43,745 nt of DNA from the NCBI GenBank assembly GCA_964468125.1, contig CAYXVF010000051.1, positions 1-43,745 on the forward strand, written 5' to 3'. The notes beneath the pieces were generated by a model. That model was not told the DNA's origin and made no database searches. It saw nothing but the letters and a program-made list of their open reading frames with translations. Shown here piece by piece: positions 9,280-17,025 of this stretch. Every line of letters begins with the position of its first letter. Positions within the stretch are counted from its first letter, which is position 1. Source of the stretch: CAYXVF01 sp964468125. Lineage in GTDB: Bacteria; Myxococcota; XYA12-FULL-58-9; CAYXVF01. The translations under genes and the position numbers were made by a program.

Positions 9280-10311
9280 ATGATGCGACGGATCTCATGG
9301 GCCCTGCTCGTCGCGGGCTTCGGCACGGGTGCGTGCACCGATCCGTCCCCCACTCCGCCCCCCCCGAGTGAGAACGAGCCCCCCCTCGAGAGCGAGCCCA
9401 CGCCTCAGGGGGACACGGAGCTCGAAGAGGATCCGGCCCAATTCGATTTTCAGTCTGACACGGACGAGAGCGCCCTCTACGCTGCCCCGCTGATCGAGCG
9501 CGCCCGTGCGGTACGCCGAGGACGTCGCACGCGTCTGCGCCTGCGCTGGAGCCCGGTGGTCGATGCGCAGGAGTACGAGCTGCAGGTCGCGCGCAACCTC
9601 ACCTTTGGCTCGACCCTCGAGAGCAAACGAGTGAAGAAACGCAACGCGGTCACCCGTGCATTGCCCCTCGGTCTGTACTTCGTGCGCGTGCGAGCCATCG
9701 GCGAGCTAGGTGAGGGCCCCTGGTCCGCCGCGAAAGCGATCGCCCCGCGCGGCACCCGCGTGCCGTCGGGCGAGGAACCCCAGCTCGCCTCAGCGCCGTT
9801 TACGGAGCCTGACCCGGAGCCCGTTGCCCGCCCCCTGCGACTTCGGCTCTTCGATTTTCCCGATAGGACTCTTTCCCCGTCTCCGTCACTGACGATTCGT
9901 GGCCAGTCGGTGAAAGGCGCTCGGGTCAGCGCCGGGGAGGACGAAGTGACCGCAACCCCCGATTTCGAGCTGACCGTGAAGCTCGAGCACGGGCGCAACG
10001 ACGTGCGTGTGGTCGCGTCGCTCGACGGGGAGGAGAACGAACGCAGCGGGGTCGTCTACTACGCCGACCCGCGGCGCGTGCAGAAGGACCTGAGCAAGCT
10101 ACGGACACTGCGCCAGCAGCTCGAAGATCTTCGTGCCATTCAGCGGGAGGTTCGCGCTGCGAGCCGCGAGCTCAGCGGCGCCTTGAAGGGGGCGCCCGCT
10201 GAGGAAGCACAGGCGCTCCAAGCGGAGCTCGACGAAATCGAGGCCGCAGCTGCAGCGCTCGACACGGAGATCAAAGCCGCCTTCGACGCGGTCCAACGAT
10301 TGCTGCAGTGA
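9280..10311 (+). CDS. Putative lipoprotein with fibronectin-III-like domain and C-terminal coiled coil
   Basis: Envelope protein of about 343 residues, function unknown. A signal peptide ends at a lipobox-like GTGAC, followed by a low-complexity proline/glutamate linker (about 25-65) that probably spans away from the membrane. Residues around 90-165 (RLRWSPVVDAQEYELQVARN to FVRVRAIGELGEGPWS) read like a fibronectin type III or FecR-associated repeat that presents a binding surface. A second beta-rich unit around 195-260 resembles a glucodextranase-type B domain (SLTIRGQSVKGARVSAGE). The last 80 residues are charged and heptad-like. The start is the ATG at 9280 before MRRISWALL; a TTG at 9262 would precede the signal peptide unnaturally. 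Its stop codon abuts the stop of the convergent Fe-S gene. The domain calls are pattern readings. Confidence 0.7.
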   Translation: MMRRISWALLVAGFGTGACTDPSPTPPPPSENEPPLESEPTPQGDTELEEDPAQFDFQSDTDESALYAAPLIERARAVRRGRRTRLRLRWSPVVDAQEYELQVARNLTFGSTLESKRVKKRNAVTRALPLGLYFVRVRAIGELGEGPWSAAKAIAPRGTRVPSGEEPQLASAPFTEPDPEPVARPLRLRLFDFPDRTLSPSPSLTIRGQSVKGARVSAGEDEVTATPDFELTVKLEHGRNDVRVVASLDGEENERSGVVYYADPRRVQKDLSKLRTLRQQLEDLRAIQREVRAASRELSGALKGAPAEEAQALQAELDEIEAAAAALDTEIKAAFDAVQRLLQ

Positions 10312-10635
10312 TCAGACGGTGAAGGACTCACCGCAGCTGCAGCTGCGCTTCGCCTCCGGGTTGTTGAACTTGAAGCCGCCGGAGAGGATCTTCGTATCGA
10401 AATCGAGCTCGGTGCGATCGAGAAACTTCGCGCTCTTTGGATCGACGAGAACGGTCAGCCCTGCCACCTCCATGCAGTGGTCGGTCTCCCGCGGCTCTCT
10501 CACCTCGAAATCCATGAAGTAGCTCATGCCGGAGCAACCACCGCCGCGCACCCCTACGCGCAGAACCGGGGGTTTACCGTCTCGTTCGGCAAGCTGAAGG
10601 GCTTTTTCGGCGGCTCTTTCGGTCACGGTCAACAT
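10312..10635 (-). CDS. Iron-sulfur cluster carrier, IscA/ErpA/SufA (HesB) family
   Basis: A-type carrier that receives Fe-S clusters from a scaffold and passes them to apo-enzymes in the cytoplasm. Its 107 residues match the family length. The three ligand cysteines are present: C34 in GGGCSGMSY and C99/C101 in SCSCGESF near the end. The DPKSAKFLDRTELDF and GGFKFNNPEA blocks are characteristic. The gene is not beside other isc or suf genes; a NifS/IscS-like desulfurase lies about 19 kb away in this window. The stop abuts that of the convergent lipoprotein gene, producing TGATCA with no spacer. Which member (ErpA, IscA or SufA) it is cannot be decided here. Confidence 0.93.
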   Translation of the reverse strand: MLTVTERAAEKALQLAERDGKPPVLRVGVRGGGCSGMSYFMDFEVREPRETDHCMEVAGLTVLVDPKSAKFLDRTELDFDTKILSGGFKFNNPEAKRSCSCGESFTV

Positions 10636-10697
10636 GTCGGCGTGTCTTCCTCGAAGGTATTCCCATACATCCTAGTACTTTCGGCGGTCTTCTGCCA

Positions 10698-10711
10698 AAT
10701 CTCGCGAGATT
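10698..10711. promoter_or_regulatory. Perfect 14-bp palindrome (AATCTCGCGAGATT), possible operator
   Basis: The sequence reads identically on both strands over 14 bases. It lies in the 184-base gap between the divergently transcribed Fe-S carrier gene (start 10635) and the PilZ gene (start about 10820), where a dimeric repressor or activator would bind. It does not resemble the known IscR consensus. No clear sigma-70 promoter could be fixed around it. The regulatory role is an inference from position and symmetry only. Confidence 0.4.
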
Positions 10712-10819
10712 CGGTCTAGGGCACATCTCACCCGCGCCCGAGATCGCACGCGACCCGAGTCCCGCGTCCCAAAAAATGTGTCAATATCGTTACAATTTGA
10801 CAGCATTTCGCGCCGCACC

Positions 10820-11506
10820 ATGGCACCTTCCGTCGCCATGTCCGAGCGTCGTCGCCGATACCCGCGGATTCGCGCCTCCGTGGGCATGGTGGTCCGACAG
10901 GGGGCTCAGACTGAGGCGGCCACGTCGCGCACCCTGAGCCTAGGCGGAATCGGCTTCGTGACCCGAAAGCGCTGGCAGGTCAATCAACCGATCTCCCTGT
11001 CACTGATCGACGAAGGGCTGCGGGTCGACGCCACCGGCCGGGTGGTCCGTACATCCGATGACCACTGCGCAGTCGCGTTTGGCAACGTGGACGAGCACCG
11101 CGACCCCATGCACCGGCTGCTCTCCAGAGTCAGTCAGCGGCAGAGCAAGACCAACGAGCGCGAGGGAGCGGTGCCGGTGGTGTTTCGCTGCATGGACGAG
11201 GCACACCCATCCTTCTCCTTTTCGTTCATGCACGCGACGATGGTCGACGCGGACCTGAACGGCGCCTTTGTGCTCACTCGTCGTAGTCCGCCGATCGGCG
11301 CGAGCGTAGTGATCGTACTCAACTGGGACGCGCGTGCCGAGACGGTGACCCGAGTGAGCGGCGAGGTCGTGCGTCACGAGGAAGACGGTTTCGCGGTCGA
11401 ATTTCGGAGCTTGGAAGCTGAGAAGCGGCGCTTTCACCGTGCGTTCACGGACACGCCCACCCCGAAGATTCCCACCGGGTGGCCCGTCCCCCCTTCTGGC
11501 GGCTGA
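10820..11506 (+). CDS. Tandem PilZ-domain protein (putative c-di-GMP receptor)
   Basis: Cytoplasmic protein of about 228 residues. The first PilZ domain has the expected c-di-GMP motifs: an arginine cluster (RRRRYPRIR, RxxxR type) and, some 30 residues on, LSLGGIGF as the (D/N)xSxxG motif with Leu at the first position. A second PilZ-like barrel follows (about 120-215, from VVFRCMDEAHPSF to VEFRSLEAEKRRF). Its ligand motifs are poor (VDADLNGAFVLT), so it is probably structural or degenerate. The proline-rich tail is unstructured. I use the ATG at 10820; an ATG at 10838 and a GTG at 10778 are alternatives, and none has a strong ribosome-binding site. Such proteins commonly link c-di-GMP to motility or surface properties. 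The partner is unknown. Confidence 0.8.
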   Translation: MAPSVAMSERRRRYPRIRASVGMVVRQGAQTEAATSRTLSLGGIGFVTRKRWQVNQPISLSLIDEGLRVDATGRVVRTSDDHCAVAFGNVDEHRDPMHRLLSRVSQRQSKTNEREGAVPVVFRCMDEAHPSFSFSFMHATMVDADLNGAFVLTRRSPPIGASVVIVLNWDARAETVTRVSGEVVRHEEDGFAVEFRSLEAEKRRFHRAFTDTPTPKIPTGWPVPPSGG

Positions 11507-11553
11507 GCCCCAAAAATCACCGCGAAGGTGCGCCCCTACGTATACTCTCTGCC

Positions 11554-12046
11554 ATGGCATCCGGTCCTCTCGCCCTCGGCTTCCTGAGCGCACTGCTGCT
11601 GGGCGCGCCCGCAAACAATGTCTTGATTCCCGACTTGAAGAGCGACTCCCTCGCTGCCACTCAGCGACGCGCAATGACGGACCTCGTGATCTACGGGGTA
11701 AGCAAACGCGGACGCTTTGAGACCGTGACGAGCATGGAGGACGTCAAGGCCCAGCTCAGCAAGGAAGCCGCGCGCCAAGTCCTCGCCTGTGACGACACGA
11801 GCTGCGCGGCGGAGATCGGGGCGGCCCTCGGTGTTGCCCGAACGCGAATGGCTATCGACCCGCTACAGCCTCGGCAGCCAGTACTTCTACATCGCCTATT
11901 GCGCCCCCGAAGCTCAGCGCCGCCCTGCCCATGCGAGGGCCCTTGAGATTCTCAATGAAGTGCTGCAGAGCGCTCCGGACGGCCATTGGACCCAGAAGAG
12001 CATTCCGGCCCAGCTCGAGTATCTCCGGCGCAACCCGATGCCCTAG
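11554..12046 (+). pseudogene. Frame-broken remnant: SCAAEIG-type N-terminus joined to a different-frame C-terminus
   Basis: From the ATG at 11554 a signal peptide and a domain starting NNVLIPDLKSDSLAATQRRA run to ACDDTSCAAEIGAALGV at about 11840. This matches the start of a family common in myxobacteria, in which a much longer protein should follow. Here the frame then turns into arginine/proline-rich nonsense and ends at 11946. In the next frame a convincing C-terminus begins at about 11845 (PEREWLSTRYSLGSQYF) and ends at a TAG at 12046 after EYLRRNPMP. The two halves overlap in different frames with no room for a middle. This points to an internal deletion or a fusion of two genes plus a frameshift. 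A TATACT at 11541 could be a -10 box, but no -35 was found. Confidence 0.65.
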
Positions 12047-12100
12047 CCGCGTTGAAGTCGCCTCCAGCACGATGGTAGCAACCAGGCCTGGGAGGAATAC

Positions 12101-13918
12101 ATGGTTCGTTCGTCGCTGTTGGTGACCTTCGCACTTCTCGTCGCAGTGCCGGCGCAAGCTGAGGTCGAGAAATTCAGCAAGACCGTCGGCAGTGCCCAAG
12201 TCGGCTCGCCACCGAGCCCAGGCACCATCGAGGTCCCCTACATTCTCTGGGGCGGTGACTTCGCCACATTCCACGCAAACGGCGGCTTGAGCACGAAGGC
12301 TGGGTCGATCTTCGACAAACAAGGGCTGAAGGTGAAGATGACCGCGGGCGACGACTTCGTCGGCCAGGTCCGCGATTACATGGCGGGCAAGAGCCCCTTC
12401 CTTCGCGGAACCTTCCGGATGATCGGAACCGCGGCGGAGGTCCTGAGCAAGGACCCGCGGACGCGCCCGATAATCTTCATGCAGATGACCTGGTCCGCCG
12501 GTGACCACTTGGTGGCACGCAAGGAGATCAAGACCATCAAGGACCTCAAGGGCAAGACCATCGTCTTGCAGCGCGGAGGACCACACATTGGTATGCTCGA
12601 TGACGTGCTGCGTACCGCGGGCCTTCGCTGGCGTGACGTCAATCTGAGGTTCGTCGACGACATCACGGGCCCGAAAGGTCCGGCCGCGGCGTTCAAAAAG
12701 AACCGCAACATCGACGCGACCTTCGTGGTGACCCCGGACTTGATCGCCTTGACCGGTGGGTTGAACCAGGTGGGCTCTGGCGCGGAAGGCACGGTGAAGG
12801 GAGCGCGCGCCGTCGACTCGAGCGCCTACCGCGCCTTCACAATTGCGGACGTCTACGCCGTACGCAGCGACTTCTATGAAGCCAACAAGGATTGGGTCGA
12901 AAAGTTCGCGGCGGGCTACCTGCGAGGAGTCGAGCAGGTGATCGAGATGAAGAAGCAGAAGAGCTCCACCTACCGAAGCCTTCTCGATTCGGCAGTGAAG
13001 ATCTATGGACGCAACGTGTTGCCCAATCGCGACGAGGCGGACGGGCTCCTGAGCGACTGCAGCTTCGCTGGATATCCGGGCAACGTCGAGTTCTTCAACA
13101 ACACGCGCAACCCGCACGGCTTCGACGTTTTCAAGAAGCGCTCCCTCGACATGGCGACACGCGAGGGCTTTGCCTCGGCCCGGGGCACGCTCCTCGGGAG
13201 CCCGCTCAATTGGCGTAGCGGCGCCTTCGTGGGTTACCTGCAAAAGACCGACGTTCAGCGCGGCAATCGCTTTCAGGCCGAGGTGGTGCAACAGGAGCTC
13301 GAAGCGCTCAACTCGGCCGGAGCGTTGGACGACAGCACGATCTACAGTTTCACCGTCGGCTTCGAGCCCAACCAAGACAGCTTCAGCGAAGCGCAGTACG
13401 GCACCGATTTTGACAAGGTCCTCTCGCTCGCCACGGAGTACGGTGGTGCGGTGATCGCGGTCCGTGGGCACTCCGATCCCACCAAGGTCCTCGCAACCCT
13501 GGTCAAGGCCGGCATGCGCAAGGGAATCCTCCAACGCAGCGGTTCTCCAGGCAACTGGAGCTATTCGCTCAAAGGGCGCGCGCTGGACCTCGAGCGCACC
13601 TCCGATCTCGTCGGCCTGATCGAGTCAGGCGCCTTCGACGGCGCGGGGATTGCCGAGAGCCCACGGGAGATCATGCAGGCCGCGCGCAACCTCTCCCTAC
13701 GCCGCGCCCAGGCAGTGCGCGAAGCGATCATCACCTACGCCAAGAAGCGCGGCAAGAACGTCGACCCGACGCAGATTCAGGCACAGGGGGTCGGTATTCG
13801 CGAGCCCTTCGTTGCGACACCCCGCTCGATGGCCGACGTGCGCAAAAACACTCGAGTCGAGTTCCGGCTAGTTGGCGTTTCGCCCGAAGCCGCAACCTCT
13901 AGCGACTTTGACTATTGA
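12101..13918 (+). CDS. Periplasmic NMT1/TauA-like substrate-binding domain fused to OmpA peptidoglycan-binding domain
   Basis: Secreted protein of 605 residues with a Sec signal peptide ending VPAQA before EVEKF. Residues about 45-330 form an ABC-type solute-binding fold of the nitrate/taurine class (VPYILWGGDFATFHANGG, IKDLKGKTIVLQRGG, DVYAVRSDFYEANKDWV). Residues about 435-595 are an OmpA-like domain: YSFTVGFEPNQDSF, then AVIAVRGHSDP, an inserted loop, then LSLRRAQAVREAI and NTRVEFRLV. The insert between the GHSDP strand and the helix is longer than in typical OmpA domains. A strong ribosome-binding site, GGGAGG, lies 5 bases before the ATG. The combination implies a ligand sensor tethered to peptidoglycan rather than a free transport receptor. 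It opens the 13-gene cluster and has no adjacent permease of its own. Confidence 0.88.
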   Translation: MVRSSLLVTFALLVAVPAQAEVEKFSKTVGSAQVGSPPSPGTIEVPYILWGGDFATFHANGGLSTKAGSIFDKQGLKVKMTAGDDFVGQVRDYMAGKSPFLRGTFRMIGTAAEVLSKDPRTRPIIFMQMTWSAGDHLVARKEIKTIKDLKGKTIVLQRGGPHIGMLDDVLRTAGLRWRDVNLRFVDDITGPKGPAAAFKKNRNIDATFVVTPDLIALTGGLNQVGSGAEGTVKGARAVDSSAYRAFTIADVYAVRSDFYEANKDWVEKFAAGYLRGVEQVIEMKKQKSSTYRSLLDSAVKIYGRNVLPNRDEADGLLSDCSFAGYPGNVEFFNNTRNPHGFDVFKKRSLDMATREGFASARGTLLGSPLNWRSGAFVGYLQKTDVQRGNRFQAEVVQQELEALNSAGALDDSTIYSFTVGFEPNQDSFSEAQYGTDFDKVLSLATEYGGAVIAVRGHSDPTKVLATLVKAGMRKGILQRSGSPGNWSYSLKGRALDLERTSDLVGLIESGAFDGAGIAESPREIMQAARNLSLRRAQAVREAIITYAKKRGKNVDPTQIQAQGVGIREPFVATPRSMADVRKNTRVEFRLVGVSPEAATSSDFDY

Positions 13919-13928
13919 GGACGGGAAC

Positions 13929-14867
13929 GTGACTCTCATGAATCGACTCTCGTCGCTGCTCCTTGGCCTGGTGCTCGTCCTCGTCCCGCTGGCTCCGGCG
14001 GCCGCCGCTGACTGGCACGATTCGGTCGTCGTCGTTCTCGATGGCTCGGGCTCCATGGATGGAAGAATGGGTCAGGGCCAAAGCAAGATGCAGGCGGCGA
14101 AGAGCGCATTGAAGCGCGTGCTCGCCCAGCTGCCAGAGTCCACTCACGTCGGCATTCTGGCCTTCGGGTCGGTCGGTCCAGGCCGCTGGCTCTACCCGCT
14201 TTCCGCGGTCGAAGACAAAGCATCGCTCGAGGCGTCCATCAACCGCATCGACGCTGCGGGCGGTACACCCCTCGGTGACTGCATCAAACAGGGAGCGGAC
14301 GCCTTGCTCGACGATCGCAAGGAGCAGTTCGGCTACGGAACTTACACACTCTTGGTCGTGACCGACGGAGAGGCGAACGATCCGTGGTTCGTGGACGAGT
14401 ACGCGCCAGAAATCGTCGCGCGAGGCATTCGCCTCGATGTGATCGGTGTAGCGATGCAGCAAGATCACACCCTCGCACGGAGCGCTCATAGCTATCGTCG
14501 CGCCAACGACCCGAAGTCCCTCGAGCGCGCCGTGAGCGAGGTTTTCGCCGAGGTCACCGCCCAGTCCACGGACGCCGCGCCGGGAGAAGGCGCATTCGAG
14601 CTCGCCGCGGCCTTCGAGCCAGAGATGGCGCTGGATGTGATCAACGCCCTCGCGAGCTCCGGAAACCATCCGATCGGCGAAGAGCCCCCGGCGCCGGTGC
14701 AAGAAAGCACCGGGGACGTGCAGACCACCACCTTTGACCAAGCGGATTTTCCCGATGGCAGCGAGCCCATCGATGAAGAAGGGTCGAGCTTTTACCCGAT
14801 CCTCTTCCTGGCCTTCGCTTTCATGCTGGTCTGGATGATCCGAAGCGCGTCGAAGAGCAAATCGTGA
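13929..14867 (+). CDS. Membrane-anchored von Willebrand factor A (VWA) domain protein
   Basis: About 312 residues. A signal peptide (LLLGLVLVLVPLAPAAAA) is followed by a VWA domain with an intact metal-ion site: DGSGSM at about 38-43, the threonine in AAGGTPLGD and the aspartate in VVTDGEAND. An acidic linker and a C-terminal TM helix (YPILFLAFAFMLVWMI) with a short lysine tail predict a periplasmic domain anchored in the inner membrane. The GTG at 13929 has GAGGA 7 bases upstream and is preferred; the ATG at 13938 is the alternative. Its last bases overlap the GTG start of the next gene. VWA proteins of this type mediate protein-protein contact in large assemblies and often cooperate with AAA+ ATPases, one of which is encoded in this cluster. 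Confidence 0.88.
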   Translation: MTLMNRLSSLLLGLVLVLVPLAPAAAADWHDSVVVVLDGSGSMDGRMGQGQSKMQAAKSALKRVLAQLPESTHVGILAFGSVGPGRWLYPLSAVEDKASLEASINRIDAAGGTPLGDCIKQGADALLDDRKEQFGYGTYTLLVVTDGEANDPWFVDEYAPEIVARGIRLDVIGVAMQQDHTLARSAHSYRRANDPKSLERAVSEVFAEVTAQSTDAAPGEGAFELAAAFEPEMALDVINALASSGNHPIGEEPPAPVQESTGDVQTTTFDQADFPDGSEPIDEEGSSFYPILFLAFAFMLVWMIRSASKSKS

Positions 14868-16432
14868 GCGAAAAGAAACAACGCAACATCCTCGTCGTCG
14901 GCCTGGTGTGGCTCGTGCTGATCGGCGTCCTCGGCGCGGGCTACAAGCTCTTTCTCGAGCCGTACTTTGAGGGCGACCTGATCAACGCAACGGGTTCGGA
15001 CAGTCAGTACAAACAGAAGGTAGAGCTCGCGCTCGATGCTTTCAGCGGCTACGCGGTCTTTCGCTCCGAGGCGATGGCTTCCCTGCTCAAGGAGCGCGGC
15101 ATCAGGCTCGACATCGAGGACGACGGCGCCGACTACGTCGCACGGATGAAGAATCTCGAGCGCGGCAAGGTGGACATGGCCGTGTTCACGGTTGACGCCT
15201 TCATTTACGCGGGGGCTCAGATCGGCGAGTTTCCGGCGAGCATCGTCATGGTGATCGACGAGACCGTGGGAGCGGATGCGGTCGTCGGCTACAAGAGTGA
15301 GCTTCCCAATCTTCAGGCCCTCGACCGGAGCGACGCGCGAATCGTCGCCACTCCGTCCTCTCCGAGCGAGTTCTTGGCTCGGGCGATGATCGCCACGCTC
15401 TCACTGCCGAAGCTTCCCGAGGACTGGCTCGATGAGGAAGACGGCGCGGAGAAGGTGTTTCAGAAGCTTCGAACGGCCGACGGAAAGGAGCGCGGTTACG
15501 CCTACGTGCTCTGGGAGCCGTTTGTGAGCAAGGCGGTGGACGACGAGAACATTCACGTGCTCCTCGATAGCTCGAAGATGAAGGGCTACATCGTCGACGT
15601 GCTGGTCGCGAATCGCGAGTTCATTCGCGACAACCCCGACGTCGTCTCTGCTGTGCTCGAGTCTTACATGCGCGCCGCCTGGTCCTACGACCAGGAGCCT
15701 GGAGGAATGGTTCGCCTGGTTCGAGAGGACGCAAAGGCCGGTGGCGAGCCCCTCTCCAAAGAGGAAGCGGAAAAGATCGTCGACGGCGTGCAGTGGAAGA
15801 ACACGCTCGAGAACTACACGCACTTCGGCGTGATCGAGGACTCCGCTTTCAAGCTCGATACGATGGAGGACATCATCTCGAAGATTTCGGACGTTCTCGT
15901 GCGCACAGACGCGCTCGAGGACAATCCCGTGGAGGGTAAGGAAGCAACGCTCTACTTCAAGGGGTTCCTCGAGAGGATGCAGGCCGCTGGGTTCCACCCG
16001 GGAAAGAAGATCGACATCTTGGATGGAGTGGGACCCGACACGGACGACCTAGACGAGGTCCGCACGGCGGTCACCTTGCCTGCCCTGGGCGACGATGAAT
16101 GGCAGCAGCTCAAGACCGTCGCGTCCATGCGGGTCGAGCCCATCGGGTTTAGGCGCGGAACATCAGAGATCAGCGAGTTCTCACAGGCCGAGCTCGATGC
16201 GCTCTCGCGCCGCTTCAACTCCCTGCCCACTTACTACATGCGCGTGGTGGGCAACGCGCGCAAGGAAGGCGACGCGGAAGCAAACGCGAGGCTCGCCGAA
16301 GAGCGCGCGCAAACGGTACGGCAGTACCTGGTGGACCGCGGAGTCGACTCAAACCGGTTGAAGGCCGTGGTGGGCGATTCGAGCGGCGACCAGGCGGAGG
16401 TGTCCTTCGTGCTGGGGCAGAAACCTTATTGA
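14864..16432 (+). CDS. Membrane-anchored substrate-binding domain fused to OmpA domain (second chimera)
   Basis: 522 residues. An uncleaved N-terminal TM anchor (about 9-29, ILVVGLVWLVLIGVLGAG) is followed by a NitT/TauT-type solute-binding domain (about 45-370; VDMAVFTVDAFIYAG, SSPSEFLARAMIATL, YVLWEPFVSKAV, YIVDVLVANREFI). It ends in an OmpA-like domain (about 425-520; IGFRRGTSEISEFSQAEL, MRVVGNARKEGD, RLAEERAQTVRQYLVDRGVD). It shares its architecture, but little obvious sequence, with the chimera two genes upstream. The GTG start at 14864 overlaps the TGA of the VWA gene (GTGA), so translation is coupled. An inner-membrane anchor plus a peptidoglycan-binding end would let it span the periplasm. 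The ligand is unknown. Confidence 0.87.
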   Translation: MSEKKQRNILVVGLVWLVLIGVLGAGYKLFLEPYFEGDLINATGSDSQYKQKVELALDAFSGYAVFRSEAMASLLKERGIRLDIEDDGADYVARMKNLERGKVDMAVFTVDAFIYAGAQIGEFPASIVMVIDETVGADAVVGYKSELPNLQALDRSDARIVATPSSPSEFLARAMIATLSLPKLPEDWLDEEDGAEKVFQKLRTADGKERGYAYVLWEPFVSKAVDDENIHVLLDSSKMKGYIVDVLVANREFIRDNPDVVSAVLESYMRAAWSYDQEPGGMVRLVREDAKAGGEPLSKEEAEKIVDGVQWKNTLENYTHFGVIEDSAFKLDTMEDIISKISDVLVRTDALEDNPVEGKEATLYFKGFLERMQAAGFHPGKKIDILDGVGPDTDDLDEVRTAVTLPALGDDEWQQLKTVASMRVEPIGFRRGTSEISEFSQAELDALSRRFNSLPTYYMRVVGNARKEGDAEANARLAEERAQTVRQYLVDRGVDSNRLKAVVGDSSGDQAEVSFVLGQKPY

Positions 16433-17025
16433 GCCGGCCGGGGCGCAAGCGGGCGGACATCGTTCCAAACCTGCTCACCCTCTCCCGTTTTCCCCTGGCG
16501 GGCGCGGTCTGGCTCGACGCCGCGCAGCCGGTGTTCGTGTTGATCTTGATGGCGGTTGCAGGTCTCACCGACGTCCTCGACGGCTGGTTCGCGCGACGGA
16601 TCCGTGACCGCTACCTTCGCGAGGGACTCTCCCCCCCGAACCTCGCCCACTCCAAGGCTGTTGGCGCCTGGCTCGACCCGGTCGCGGACAAGACTTTCGT
16701 GCTCTCCGTGCTGCTCGTCGTGCTCTTCGTCTATCGCGCACCCATGTGGCAGGTGCTCGTCCTCTTCGCACGCGAGATCGTTCAGCTGCCCCTCGTCGTG
16801 CTCTATGTCTCGGCGCCCGCATTCAAGAAGCGACTCGACTACGATTTCACCGCAGCCATCGTCGGCAAGGCGACGACGGTGGCGCAGTTCTTGGGGCTCG
16901 CGGCGCTGATGATGTACCCAGCCGCCTCGCAACCGCTGGTGATCGCCGCAGGGGTACTGGGCGTGATCGCTGCCCTCACCTACCTCCGCCGCGGCACACG
17001 GGCACTCGAGGAGGAGAGCCGCTGA
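16429..17025 (+). CDS. CDP-alcohol phosphatidyltransferase family protein with expanded active-site loop
   Basis: Integral membrane enzyme of 198 residues that would move a phosphatidyl group from CDP-diacylglycerol to an alcohol, as in phosphatidylglycerophosphate synthases. The N-terminal VPNLLTLSRF block is typical. The catalytic motif starts DVLDGWFAR and ends GAWLDPVADK, so the aspartates are all present. However, AR and G are separated by 22 residues instead of the 8 in the canonical DGxxARx8GxxxDxxxD pattern. Five to six hydrophobic helices follow. The start is TTG at 16429, overlapping the previous stop as TTGA; no other start lies ahead of the conserved LTLSRF block. The context suggests a lipid-headgroup step linked to the envelope cluster rather than the housekeeping PgsA. 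Confidence 0.85.
   Translation: MSRPGRKRADIVPNLLTLSRFPLAGAVWLDAAQPVFVLILMAVAGLTDVLDGWFARRIRDRYLREGLSPPNLAHSKAVGAWLDPVADKTFVLSVLLVVLFVYRAPMWQVLVLFAREIVQLPLVVLYVSAPAFKKRLDYDFTAAIVGKATTVAQFLGLAALMMYPAASQPLVIAAGVLGVIAALTYLRRGTRALEEESR

Noticed and set aside
10797..10802. TTGACA upstream of the PilZ gene
   Set aside because: At 17 bases downstream the sequence is not -10-like and would fall in the coding region.
11852..13534. 560-codon minus-strand open frame opposite the first receptor/OmpA gene
   Set aside because: The plus strand holds a signal peptide, two recognisable domains and a good ribosome-binding site. The minus frame is the GC-rich codon shadow of that gene.
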